From contig NZ_CP084061.1 of the NCBI RefSeq assembly GCF_020215665.1, forward strand, positions 1,830,001 through 1,894,000: 64,000 bases of DNA, written 5' to 3'. This document shows positions 36,930-44,423 of this stretch, piece after piece; position 1 is the stretch's first letter; each line of letters begins with the position of its first letter. The notes under the pieces were generated by a model. It made no database searches. It had not been told where the DNA came from and saw only the letters and a list, made by a program, of their open reading frames with translations. The stretch comes from Blautia parvula (GTDB taxonomy: Bacteria; Bacillota; Clostridia; Lachnospirales; Lachnospiraceae). A program made the translations under genes and the position numbers.

Positions 36930-37098
36930 CTGTAATCCTCCTCGTTTCGTAACAGCTCAGCCGGAACCATTACCTTGTATTTACTTTTCCTCCCCATTAT
37001 CCTCCGTTGCCTCTATTTTTTCAAGTGTCATACATATATTTTTTCAATTCCCAGCATAATTTTAAACATAATGCATGTTAATCCCCGGAGGTCTCCCT

Positions 37099-37584
37099 AT
37101 GCAGCAATCTTTTAAAGTCTTTACCGTGATCGGTATCCTGTTCACCATGATCCTTGGTTCCCTGTCCCACTTTTTTTACGGATGGTCCGGTGATTTTTTC
37201 CTGGTCGGACTGTTCAGCCCGGTAAACGAGAGTGTGTGGGAACATCTCAAACTGCTGTTCTTCCCTGCACTTCTCTTTATGCTTACAGAACGGCGCCTGC
37301 TCTCCTACCGCTGTCCTGACCTGTTCTGCAAAAACCTGGCAGGTCTGTATGCCGGGCTGGCCGCCATGCCCGCGCTCTTTTACGGGTATACGCTGTTCAC
37401 AAAAAAGAATTACCTGTGGGCTGATATCACGGTATTTATTCTCAGCGTCCTGACCACCTATCTGCTGGCCTATGCCCTCAGAAAAACGAAGCTATCGGAT
37501 TCCCTGTGCCGCATCCTTTATGCTGTCCTCTATCTTTTACTGGCTGTCTTTACGGCTGTCTCCGTCTTCTTTATGATAAAATAA
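37099..37584 (+). CDS. DUF6512-like membrane protein, 161 aa
   Basis: The protein has about five hydrophobic segments and the characteristic SHFFYGWSGDFFLVGLFSPVNESVWEHLKL segment near the N-terminus (residues 25-55). I recall this as DUF6512, with unknown function. The start at 37099 has GGAGGT 7 bp upstream; the frame continues eight codons further without a ribosome binding site. It lies alone between proC and a small Cys-containing protein gene. Confidence 0.85.
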   Translation: MQQSFKVFTVIGILFTMILGSLSHFFYGWSGDFFLVGLFSPVNESVWEHLKLLFFPALLFMLTERRLLSYRCPDLFCKNLAGLYAGLAAMPALFYGYTLFTKKNYLWADITVFILSVLTTYLLAYALRKTKLSDSLCRILYAVLYLLLAVFTAVSVFFMIK

Positions 37585-37683
37585 AATACGGCACAGAGAA
37601 CTTTCCCGTACCGTAAAAACTCCCCTGTACTTTTTCCCTGTCTTGTATTATGATATTGTTATTCTGACAAAGGAGAAAAAGAT

Positions 37684-37944
37684 ATGAGCAATGAAGTATT
37701 TTCTGTGTACCACTGCAAATCCTGCAATAAAATAGAAGTGACACAGTACATATCTCCACAGCAGATGGAGGAATTCGGCCTGACCGCCGAGGAACTTCTT
37801 CCCATCTGTCCGGTCACCGGCAGCTCGGACTTAGAAGAGCTGGGACAGATGACAGAAAAGGAACTGCGCCACTTTGCCTACAGTGATGTGGAGGGCGTAA
37901 AAGAATATCTGAAAAACAGGGAAATAAAAACTCCCAGGCTCTAA
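37684..37944 (+). CDS. Small protein with a CxxC motif, 86 aa
   Basis: No family recognised. The protein is acidic and has YHCKSCNKIEV near residue 10 and a later ICPVTGSS, so it could bind one metal. GGAGAAAA lies about 8 bp before the ATG. It is followed by a strong bidirectional terminator. A role in regulation or nucleic-acid binding is possible but not supported. Confidence 0.75.
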   Translation: MSNEVFSVYHCKSCNKIEVTQYISPQQMEEFGLTAEELLPICPVTGSSDLEELGQMTEKELRHFAYSDVEGVKEYLKNREIKTPRL

Positions 37945-37961
37945 GCCCTGGCCCTGATCCG

Positions 37962-38014
37962 AAAGAGGGGACCACACGCGTGATGCTGTCATGCGTGCGA
38001 TCCCCTCTTTTTTT
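37962..38014. terminator. Bidirectional terminator
   Basis: An outer stem (AAAGAGGGGA at 37962-37971 with TCCCCTCTTT at 38001-38010) plus an inner CACGCG/TGCGTG stem is followed by seven Ts on the plus strand and an A-rich flank on the other. It lies between convergent genes. Confidence 0.88.
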
Positions 38015-38019
38015 GCTGT

Positions 38020-38232
38020 TCAGCACTCTTTTCCCAGTTTACGGGAACCTATGAGTTTCCAGGTCTTATATTTCTTAACTCTATGCACAATATGGCGGGT
38101 TTTTCCGCATTTCATACACTGTCCCATAAAATCATATACCAGCACATCCTCCCGCTTCAGCTTCAGTCCGTATGTCTCATTCAGGCACGACCTGCAGTAT
38201 CCCAGTCCATGTATTCTTTCATTTCTTGTCAT
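38020..38232 (-). CDS. Zinc-ribbon-like small protein, 70 aa
   Basis: Start chosen at 38230-38232 (MTRNERIHGLGYCRSC), with a GGGAG upstream; the open frame extends 29 codons further without a good start. The protein has two CxxC pairs, GYCRSC and GQCMKCG, and a basic C-terminus (HRVKKYKTWKLIGSRK). This pattern suggests a zinc ribbon that binds nucleic acid. It is divergent from the XRE-type regulator, with 162 bp between them, so the two may be coregulated. Confidence 0.7.
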   Translation of the reverse strand: MTRNERIHGLGYCRSCLNETYGLKLKREDVLVYDFMGQCMKCGKTRHIVHRVKKYKTWKLIGSRKLGKEC

Positions 38233-38394
38233 CTTCACTCCCGCTCCCTGTAAATTTAATAATATCTTAATGAATCTAATATTTCTTTTTATAATATCAG
38301 ATACAATACGATATTTCAAGACAGATTACGCATTAAAAACGACATTTTGGGGCATAGTATCATGTACAATGTTATATATTAGGTGGTGAAAAAT

Positions 38395-38733
38395 ATGTAC
38401 AGCGAGAATACTTTTGAAGAAAACAGCTACGAAGAATTGTTTTATGACCGTCTTACGCAGCTTCGGTCAGCGAAGAAGGTCTCTGCAAGAGACATGAGTC
38501 TTTCCATTGGACAGAACCCGGGATACATCAACGGATTGGAAAATAAAAAAGGACTTCCCTCCATGACGGTATTTTTCTATATCTGTGATTATCTGAATGT
38601 TACACCAAAAGAATTTTTTGACGAGAGCATTGTCTGTCCTGAACAATTCAAGAATCTGTACCAGGATATGCAGGAACTGGACCGTGATGATCTCCAGCTC
38701 TTGTGGACATTGACAAAACGTCTGCAAAAATAA
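38395..38733 (+). CDS. XRE-type helix-turn-helix regulator
   Basis: The 112-aa protein has an N-terminal HTH (residues 15-75: RLTQLRSAKKVSARDMSLSI, GQNPGYINGLENKKGLPSM, then FYICDYLNVTPKEFFD), typical of Firmicutes XRE regulators. The remaining tail looks like a short dimerisation helix. AGGTGG lies 8 bp before the ATG at 38395; a GTG four codons earlier is in frame but overlaps that site. It probably represses itself or the divergent zinc-ribbon gene. Confidence 0.9.
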   Translation: MYSENTFEENSYEELFYDRLTQLRSAKKVSARDMSLSIGQNPGYINGLENKKGLPSMTVFFYICDYLNVTPKEFFDESIVCPEQFKNLYQDMQELDRDDLQLLWTLTKRLQK

Positions 38734-38740
38734 GACGCAG

Positions 38741-38785
38741 AAAAGCCGTGGGCTGCAGTAAGATACGCTGCAGCCCACGGCTTTT
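38741..38785. terminator. Strong bidirectional terminator
   Basis: An 18-bp perfect stem (38741-38758 with 38768-38785) reads AAAAGCCGTGGGCTGCAG and its complement, followed by six Ts. It serves the XRE gene and the convergent AraC gene. Confidence 0.92.
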
Positions 38786-39655
38786 TTAATTCTGCCGGCC
38801 GGTTTCCTGTTTGCTTTCCAGCATTTTTTTTTCATTACTCTTTCTGTACTGATTCGGCGACATGGAAGTCATTCTCCGGAATGCCTGGGAAAAGTAAGAC
38901 TGGGAGGAGTATCCGACCATACCTGATATTTTCGTGACCGGATAGTTGGTGGTCTCCAGAAGATGCATGGCCTCTGACAGCCGTTTCTGTGTCAGATAGC
39001 TGATGGGAGAGATTCCCTTATAGGCCTTAAACGCATGGACCAGATAGTATTTATTGATATGGGCCAGAAGGCTCAGGGATTCCAGGGTGATCTCCTCAAA
39101 GTAGTGTTCATTGATATACTGCTCCACAAAACGGCATTCTCTGGTGGCTTTCTTGGGCGGCGCTGCCAGAAGGTTCTGGCGGGTATGCCTGGTAATATAC
39201 AGAAGGAGCAGCTCCAGAAGCTTCTGGCAGATCACCCCACTGTCCGGTTCTTCCAGACGCGCCTCCGCAACCATCTGCGCCAGGCAGTCTGAAATCTGCC
39301 TGTGGCGCTGTCCCAGGTAATGGACACTGTAGTCATAGGGTCCGCTCTCCTCCCCGGAATGGAACTGCAGCCCCTCTATGCCCAGGGCAATGTATTCCCA
39401 GGGGCTTTTTTTATTTCCCAGTTCCGTGTGGGAGACACCCGGGTTTACTAAAACCAGATCATTTTCCCGCACGGGTACTCTCTTATTGTCTATGATAAAG
39501 CTCCCCTCCCCCTTTGTGATGAAGAAAAGCTCTGCAAAATAATGGGAATGCTCCATACTGTGCCAGTCCTTGTCAGACCTGGCGCAGGTCACATACAAAA
39601 GCTGAACAGGCAGTGACAGAGGAGGCGGCTCCATGGAATATCGCTGGTTGCTCAT
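38786..39655 (-). CDS. AraC-family transcriptional regulator
   Basis: This 289-aa protein has an N-terminal cupin-like sensor domain (HYFAELFFITKGEGSFIIDNKRVPV...) and a C-terminal pair of HTHs (EITLESLSLLAHINKYYLVHAFKAYKGISP and VTKISGMVGYSSQSYFSQAFRRMTSMSPNQYR). The start at 39655 has GGAGGA upstream. The substrate-binding protein gene starts 183 bp away in the opposite direction, so this regulator may control that transporter. Confidence 0.92.
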   Translation of the reverse strand: MSNQRYSMEPPPLSLPVQLLYVTCARSDKDWHSMEHSHYFAELFFITKGEGSFIIDNKRVPVRENDLVLVNPGVSHTELGNKKSPWEYIALGIEGLQFHSGEESGPYDYSVHYLGQRHRQISDCLAQMVAEARLEEPDSGVICQKLLELLLLYITRHTRQNLLAAPPKKATRECRFVEQYINEHYFEEITLESLSLLAHINKYYLVHAFKAYKGISPISYLTQKRLSEAMHLLETTNYPVTKISGMVGYSSQSYFSQAFRRMTSMSPNQYRKSNEKKMLESKQETGRQN

Positions 39656-39838
39656 ATAGGGTTCCTCCCGTTTTCTCTTTGTAACTCCATTATAAAATTT
39701 TTCTGCTTTGGGAACAAGCCTGTTTTTTAACACCGGTCCCGGAACTTCTGGCAAGCCTTTTTCATACCTTATTATATGTCCCGGAGCACCCTGCGGCCTT
39801 TGGGAATATTTTATTGCACCAAATAACAGGAGGGAACT

Positions 39839-40423
39839 ATGAAAAAGATTTTATCCGTTTTACTCGCAGTCACTCTCTGCGCTTCCATGTGTCTTACAGG
39901 CTGCCAGAAGTCAGCAAAGAGTGGGAAAGATTCCAAAGATTCCGGCACGGAAAAAGAACTGGTGGATGTGAAACTGAATGAAGTTGCCCATTCCATCTTC
40001 TATGCGCCGCAGTATGTGGCCATTGAGGAGGGATACTTTACAAAGGAAGGCATCCGGTTAGAGTGCGTGACAGGTTTCGGCGCTGACAAAACCATGACTG
40101 CTGTCCTCTCCGGTGACGCAGACATCGGCTTTATGGGCGCAGAGGCATCCGTGTATGCCTACCAGGAAGGTGCCAATGACGCAGTCGTCAACTTTGCGCA
40201 GCTTACACAGCGTGCCGGAAATTTCCTGGTAGCCAGAAAAGAGATGCCGGATTTCAAGTGGAGTGATTTAAAGGATAAGGATATTCTGGGCGGGCGCGCC
40301 GGCGGCCGACCTAACCACGATGTAACATTTGAGCACATTAGGGAAATTTACGAATGGACAAGCCGAAAATCCCTGGAATTGCCGGTTTTCAAGTATGAGG
40401 AAAAGATTATATCTGCTTCATAG
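39839..40423 (+). pseudogene. ABC transporter substrate-binding lipoprotein, cut by the ICE
   Basis: The first 156 codons are a good NMT1/SsuA-type substrate-binding protein. There is a lipoprotein signal (MKKILSVLLAVTLCASMCLTGC, Cys22 lipidated), then EVAHSIFYAPQYVAIEEGYFTKEG and GDADIGFMGAEA. Family members run past 300 aa. Here homology stops at GGRAGG (codon 156, ending at 40306), where the usual sequence would continue M-P-E-M. The remaining codons up to 40423 are ICE sequence read by chance. The protein would be non-functional. The rest of the gene and its permease and ATPase should be beyond the ICE's right end. Confidence 0.88.
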
Positions 40424-40454
40424 CATTGATTGAATATATAGAGTTTGCTTAAAG

Positions 40455-40479
40455 AGGACAGGCCCGCACTGTCCTTTTT
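40455..40479 (+). terminator. Terminator near the ICE left end
   Basis: A 7-bp stem (AGGACAG at 40455-40461 with CTGTCCT at 40469-40475) is followed by a T-run. It would stop transcription coming in from the disrupted host gene, or attenuate the ICE operon. Confidence 0.65.
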
Positions 40480-40506
40480 ACTATCCTCAAAGGAAGGAGG
40501 CGAAAA

Positions 40507-40584
40507 TTGTCGCAAGGAAATAACCCCTTAACCGGGCCTGACCGTAATGGTTGGGCCTTTTTTCATGTCACGAAAAGGAGGTAA
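40507..40584 (+). CDS. Possible 25-aa leader peptide before parB
   Basis: A strong ribosome binding site (AAGGAAGGAGG) is followed by a TTG at 40507 and a 25-codon frame ending at TAA 40584. The peptide would start MSQGNNPLTGPDRNGWAFF and end in TKRR. Its last codons overlap the AAAAGGAGG that serves the ParB-like gene, so ribosomes finishing the peptide would be placed at that start. This may be translational coupling. Alternatively the frame is chance. Confidence 0.35.
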   Translation: MSQGNNPLTGPDRNGWAFFHVTKRR

Positions 40585-40591
40585 TGCACAC

Positions 40592-41962
40592 ATGGCTGAT
40601 GATAAGCCTAAAATTTCACAGGAACAGTCCTCTCCCACCGACCCGCCTGTCAGTCAGGAGGTCAAGGACACTGCTCCGGCTGTAGCTCAACCGGGTGAGG
40701 AAAGGGACAAGGCGGCTGATACAAAATCGTTTGAAACGAAGGAAACAGAATCCGCTGGTTCTAAAAAGCTGGACGATATTGTAAAGCAAGTCAAAGATGC
40801 CCAGCAGAAGCAGACCGAGGCCAGTCTTGCCGCTCCCGACAAAAAACAGTCCGCTTCTATAACTAAGTTATCTGATTTGCCAAAGACCGGACAGAAGAAA
40901 GTTGAGAAACCGGAGCCCACACAAAAGACTGCCGCTGCGAAAAAAGAGACAAAGAAAAAGCCCGCACAGACAGCGAAACCGGGAAAGCCCAAAAGTACGG
41001 CTTCAGCTTCTAAAGGAGCTCCCGGAGCCAGTGTCCCGGCACAATCAGCACCCACGCCCCCGGAGCCACCAAAGGAGGCACCACGCCGGGGAGAGGAACA
41101 GATTGTCTATCTGAAGCTGAATGAGCTCCACGCCTTCAAAAACCACCCCTTCGGCGTGCGTGACGATGAAGAAATGCGGGCCATGGTTTCCAGCGTCAAG
41201 GACAAGGGTGTGACCCAGCCCGCTATCGTCCGGCCCTTGGAGGGCGGCGGCTATGAGATTGTATCCGGCCACCGCCGTCAGAAGGCCAGCGAACTGGCAG
41301 GCTACACGGACATGCCCTGTATCGTCCGCAACCTGACCGATGATGAAGCCATCACGCAGATGGTGGAGGACAACTTAAACCAGCGTGAGGAAATCCTCCC
41401 CAGTGAAAAGGCGAAGGCCCTGAAAATGCAGTTGGAGGCCATCAAACATCAGGGAGCCCGGACTTCGGGCCATGTTGACCCGAAGGAGGCCGGGAAACGC
41501 TCCAATGAGATTGTGGCAGAGCGCAACAAGATGGCGGTCAAACAGGTTCAGCGGTTTATCCGGCTCAATGAGCTGGTTCCCGACTTAATGAAGCTGGTGG
41601 ACGATAAGAAAATCGGCTTCACAACTGCCGTGGAGCTCTCCTATATCAATAAGAAAAACCAGAACTATATCGCTGTCTCCATTGACAGCCAGCAGGCTTC
41701 CCCCACACAGGCACAGGCCAAACGCATGAGGGAGCTTGACGAAAAGAAACTGCTCAACGGTGACGTGATTGACGGAATCATGATGGAGGATAAGAAGGAG
41801 GTAGACAAAGTGATTTTAACAGGTGCAGAGCTTGGGAAATATTTTGGCGCGGAGGCCACCCCGAGGGAAATGAAAGACCAGATCATCAAACTGCTGGACG
41901 ATTGGAAGGGACAGCAGAAGGAACAGGTCAAGCCGGAGAAAAAGGCTGACAAGGAGAAATAA
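40592..41962 (+). CDS. ParB/RepB/Spo0J family DNA-binding protein
   Basis: The start at 40592 has AAAAGGAGG upstream and gives 456 aa. Residues 1-165 are a disordered extension rich in Lys, Pro, Ala and Gln. The ParB N-domain begins near 170 (IVYLKLNELHAF) and includes the conserved GHRRQKA (about 226-232), now known in ParB as part of the CTP-binding region. The box DDEAITQMVEDNLNQRE follows, then a helix-turn-helix region near 270-340. It could partition the circular ICE or, like KorB of RK2, repress ICE genes by binding dispersed sites. One copy of the 23-bp palindrome encodes residues 291-298. No parA is seen. Confidence 0.9.
   Translation: MADDKPKISQEQSSPTDPPVSQEVKDTAPAVAQPGEERDKAADTKSFETKETESAGSKKLDDIVKQVKDAQQKQTEASLAAPDKKQSASITKLSDLPKTGQKKVEKPEPTQKTAAAKKETKKKPAQTAKPGKPKSTASASKGAPGASVPAQSAPTPPEPPKEAPRRGEEQIVYLKLNELHAFKNHPFGVRDDEEMRAMVSSVKDKGVTQPAIVRPLEGGGYEIVSGHRRQKASELAGYTDMPCIVRNLTDDEAITQMVEDNLNQREEILPSEKAKALKMQLEAIKHQGARTSGHVDPKEAGKRSNEIVAERNKMAVKQVQRFIRLNELVPDLMKLVDDKKIGFTTAVELSYINKKNQNYIAVSIDSQQASPTQAQAKRMRELDEKKLLNGDVIDGIMMEDKKEVDKVILTGAELGKYFGAEATPREMKDQIIKLLDDWKGQQKEQVKPEKKADKEK
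41463..41485. repeat. ICE 23-bp palindrome, copy 1 (inside parB-like gene)
   Basis: Arms CTTCGGGCCA and TGACCCGAAG (one change) around TGT. Read in frame as T-S-G-H-V-D-P-K. Confidence 0.75.
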
Positions 41963-41968
41963 GCGGGG

Positions 41969-41991
41969 CTTCGGGCCAGTGTGACCCGAGA
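41969..41991. repeat. ICE 23-bp palindrome, copy 2
   Basis: Arms CTTCGGGCCA and TGACCCGAGA around GTG, 6 bp after the stop of the ParB-like gene. Confidence 0.75.
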
Positions 41992-42029
41992 CTAAGACCG
42001 TGGGGCGCAGCCCCACACCCCGAAGCTCG

Positions 42030-42180
42030 AAGGATATATAATTCCCCGTCGCCGTTTGTTGGATAGCATAGCCGGGAAAATCTGTCAAGGGCCTGCCGCC
42101 GTAGGCGGTGCTTCGCACCCTTGACAGATTTCTCCCGGTTATGCTTTAAGGCGGTCAAGCGACGGGGATATAAATTCCTT
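42030..42180. repeat. Long imperfect inverted repeat, about 150 bp
   Basis: The non-coding gap 41963-42269 holds a nested palindrome. The inner arms 42065-42091 (AGCATAGCCGGGAAAATCTG then TCAAGGG) and 42118-42145 (CCCTTGACAGATTT then CTCCCGGTTATGCT) are nearly complementary. Flanking arms include CCCCGTCGC (42044-42052) and GCGACGGGG (42169-42177), with a GCCGCC/GGCGGT hairpin at the apex. No gene fits. It could be an origin of transfer, a single-strand replication origin, or a structured RNA of the ICE. I recall similar sequence from related ICEs. Confidence 0.7.
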
Positions 42181-42189
42181 TGAGCCGTT

Positions 42190-42209
42190 CCCCTTCCCAC
42201 GGGAAGGGG
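42190..42209. repeat. Perfect hairpin CCCCTTCCC/GGGAAGGGG
   Basis: Two 9-bp arms are separated by only two bases, just right of the long inverted repeat and 60 bp before the next gene. Confidence 0.65.
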
Positions 42210-42269
42210 CGGAGGGGTTGGGCTCTATCCTGCTACTACTCTTTTATAGAAGAAACGGAGGTAAAAACA

Positions 42270-42623
42270 GTGAAACGACCTTTAGCTTATATTACTGCGG
42301 CATGGAACGGGGAGCCGGATATTGACGCCGCCCTTGCCGTCCAATACTGCCGGATTACTTACGAAGCGGGATTCTCACCGATCTGCCCGCTGTTGTATCT
42401 GCCGCTGTTTATCAATGACGCTATCCCCGAGGAACATAAGGACGGGATTGACATGCGCCGGGATATGCTCCGGCGGGCCCGGGTGCTTGTTGTCTGCGGC
42501 GGTGCTGTGGACGAAGATGTAAAAAATGATATTGCCGTGGCCCAGCGGCTGAACATCACGGCAACCACCCTGGACGGGATTGTGACGGTCAACCAGCAGG
42601 GCCGGAACGCAGATGATGTTTGA
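42270..42623 (+). CDS. Small DUF7768-like protein, 117 aa
   Basis: Start is GTG at 42270, with GGAGGT 7 bp upstream; the reading frame extends left through non-coding repeats. The protein begins MKRPLAYITAAWNGEPDIDA and has alternating strands and helices (VLVVCGGAVDEDVKNDIAVAQ) like the Rossmann-like nucleoside deoxyribosyltransferase fold. I recall this family in ICEs as DUF7768. It may process nucleotides or bind a nucleoside ligand, but there is no evidence for a specific reaction. Its end overlaps ardA by 11 bp. Confidence 0.75.
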   Translation: MKRPLAYITAAWNGEPDIDAALAVQYCRITYEAGFSPICPLLYLPLFINDAIPEEHKDGIDMRRDMLRRARVLVVCGGAVDEDVKNDIAVAQRLNITATTLDGIVTVNQQGRNADDV

Positions 42624-43323
42624 AGCCTATCTGACAAATGTGGCCTTATATGCTACCAGAGGCGTTGAGGTCGGGGAGTATTTAAAATTCCCAGCCACCA
42701 CGGAGGAAATACAGGCGCTTCTTTCCCGGATAGAAATAGACGGGAAGAAATATTCAGAAATCTTCATCACGAACTTTGAAAGTGACGTGCTGGGGCTGTC
42801 CGACTATCTTGATGAATATGAGGATATTGACGAGCTGAACCATCTGGCGCATGTTCTGGAGGAAGTACGGGATAAGGGCGAACTGGCAAAGTATGAAGCC
42901 GCCCTTGTTTTGGGAAAACATACGGCAAGCGTAAAAGATTTAATCAATCTCGCTCAAAATCTTGATATTTACAACTTTCAGCCGGGTATAGAAACTTGGG
43001 AGGCTTTAGGCTGTTATTATGCGGACGAGCTCATGGCAATCAATATCCCTTCCGATATACGGGCCTATTTTGACTATGAGGCATACGGACGCGATATCGC
43101 CATCAACGAAGGCGGCTGTTTTGCGCCGGGTGGTTATGTGTCCGCCGCTCCCCTTGTATTTACCGAGTATTATCACGGAATAGGGGATATCCCCGCAGAA
43201 CACCGTGTATTTGCCTATCCCAACGAAACGCCACATTCCATTCTGGAAACCTTGAAACAGTTAAAAGAAGCCCCGCTTGCTCCGAAAAAGGAAAAGACGG
43301 GGCCTTCCCATGAGGAACGGTAA
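42613..43323 (+). CDS. ardA: Antirestriction protein ArdA
   Basis: ArdA mimics B-form DNA to block type I restriction enzymes and help the ICE survive entry into a new host. It has the family opening FEAYLTNVALYATRGVEVGEYLKFPA, then IFITNFESDVLGLSDYLDEYEDIDELNHLA, and the C-terminal YFDYEAYGRDIAINEGG. The net negative charge is typical. At 236 aa it is longer than Tn916 ArdA (166 aa), in part from a C-terminal tail ending in a basic, Pro-rich stretch and E-E-R. There is a tandem ATG at 42613 and 42616. It overlaps the upstream gene. Confidence 0.9.
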   Translation: MMFEAYLTNVALYATRGVEVGEYLKFPATTEEIQALLSRIEIDGKKYSEIFITNFESDVLGLSDYLDEYEDIDELNHLAHVLEEVRDKGELAKYEAALVLGKHTASVKDLINLAQNLDIYNFQPGIETWEALGCYYADELMAINIPSDIRAYFDYEAYGRDIAINEGGCFAPGGYVSAAPLVFTEYYHGIGDIPAEHRVFAYPNETPHSILETLKQLKEAPLAPKKEKTGPSHEER

Positions 43324-43325
43324 GA

Positions 43326-43348
43326 CTTCGGGCCAGCATGGCCCGAGG
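43326..43348. repeat. ICE 23-bp palindrome, copy 3
   Basis: Arms CTTCGGGCCA and TGGCCCGAGG around GCA, 2 bp after the ardA stop and just before AAAGGAGG. Confidence 0.8.
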
Positions 43349-43370
43349 CCGCAAAGGAGGTGCAGGTAAC

Positions 43371-44384
43371 ATTAACTACTATCCAATCAACGAGACAGCG
43401 GCCCGCCGTGCCAAAGAGATGAACAGCTTTTATGATTATCAGGAAGGGAGTGCAACCGCCGAATACCATAGCCTCGTAGATAAGGCCGCCGCTGTGGCAG
43501 AGAAACAGAAAACAAGGGTTGACCCCATGTTTCATGAAAAAATCGACCATCTGCTTGATACCTATGCCCGCAAGCTGGCAGAAAACATGAACCAGCAGTT
43601 TGCGATTGACGCGCGGGTTCCGTCCGTCATGATAGCCGGGCCTGCCAACTTCCCCATCAGGCAGAAGGAAAACCAGAACCGGGCCCGCGACAGCAACATG
43701 GAGGAATGGCGGCATATTCAGGGCCTCCTTGATAAAATCCGCAGTACCGGCATGGGCGGAATCAGCGCAGATGACCCGGAGGCCATCACGAAGCTGAAAG
43801 AGAAACTGGAAGGACTGGAACGCTCCCAACTGATTATGAAGGAAGTCAACATTTATTACCGCAAACACGGGACACTTGACGGCTGTGTGCTTCTCTCCCC
43901 TGACCAGATAGAAAAGCTAAAGGCGGATATGGCCCGGTACAGTTGGCTGAGAAAGCCCTTTGACCTTACGAATACCAGCGCGGAAATCCGCAGGGTAAAG
44001 GAACGAATCGAAGATTTAAGCAAACGGGCCGAAACGGAATTTTCCGGCTGGGAGTTTCAGGGCGGCCATGTGGATATGAACCGGCAGGACAACCGCCTGC
44101 AAATCTTCTTTGACGGGAAACCGGACGCCGATACCCGGACGGAACTCAAAGGGAACGGATTCCGGTGGGCCCCCAGCGTGGGCGCATGGCAGCGACAGCT
44201 TACCGATAACGCAATCTGGGCCGCCGACCGTCTGGATTGTATCCAGCCGCTTTCCGGTGAACGTCCTTCCCAGCTTCAAAAGAAGGCGCAGGAAAAGCCG
44301 TCTATCCTGAAAACCATGCAGGAATATCCAAAGGAGCCGGGACAGGAAAAACCGCTTACGCCTAAGAAGGAGGCCGAACGGTAG
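43371..44384 (+). CDS. Conserved ICE protein, 337 aa (DUF3560-like C-terminus)
   Basis: Function unknown. I recall close relatives in clostridial ICEs that start M-N-Y-Y-P-I-N-E. Here the matching codon is ATT at 43371, 10 bp after AAAGGAGG, so an ATT start is likely. The only in-frame ATG upstream (43338) lies inside a palindrome copy, without a ribosome binding site. The body is helical (RRAKEMNSFYDYQEGSATAEY...), and the C-terminal part, NRLQIFFDGKPDADTRTELK and GFRWAPSVGAWQRQLTDNA, resembles the DUF3560 region. It ends with a basic tail containing K-P-S-I-L-K-T-M, 27 residues from the C-terminus counting from the Ser. Confidence 0.75.
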   Translation: MNYYPINETAARRAKEMNSFYDYQEGSATAEYHSLVDKAAAVAEKQKTRVDPMFHEKIDHLLDTYARKLAENMNQQFAIDARVPSVMIAGPANFPIRQKENQNRARDSNMEEWRHIQGLLDKIRSTGMGGISADDPEAITKLKEKLEGLERSQLIMKEVNIYYRKHGTLDGCVLLSPDQIEKLKADMARYSWLRKPFDLTNTSAEIRRVKERIEDLSKRAETEFSGWEFQGGHVDMNRQDNRLQIFFDGKPDADTRTELKGNGFRWAPSVGAWQRQLTDNAIWAADRLDCIQPLSGERPSQLQKKAQEKPSILKTMQEYPKEPGQEKPLTPKKEAER

Positions 44385-44385
44385 G

Positions 44386-44408
44386 CTTCGGGCCATGCTG
44401 GCCCGAGG
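44386..44408. repeat. ICE 23-bp palindrome, copy 4
   Basis: Arms CTTCGGGCCA and TGGCCCGAGG around TGC, 1 bp after the previous stop. Confidence 0.8.
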
Positions 44409-44423
44409 TTATGAAGGGAGTGA

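Noticed and set aside
43338-43370. The ATG inside palindrome copy 3 as the start of the 43371-44384 gene.
   Set aside because: It has no ribosome binding site upstream, while AAAGGAGG lies downstream of it and points to the ATT at 43371.
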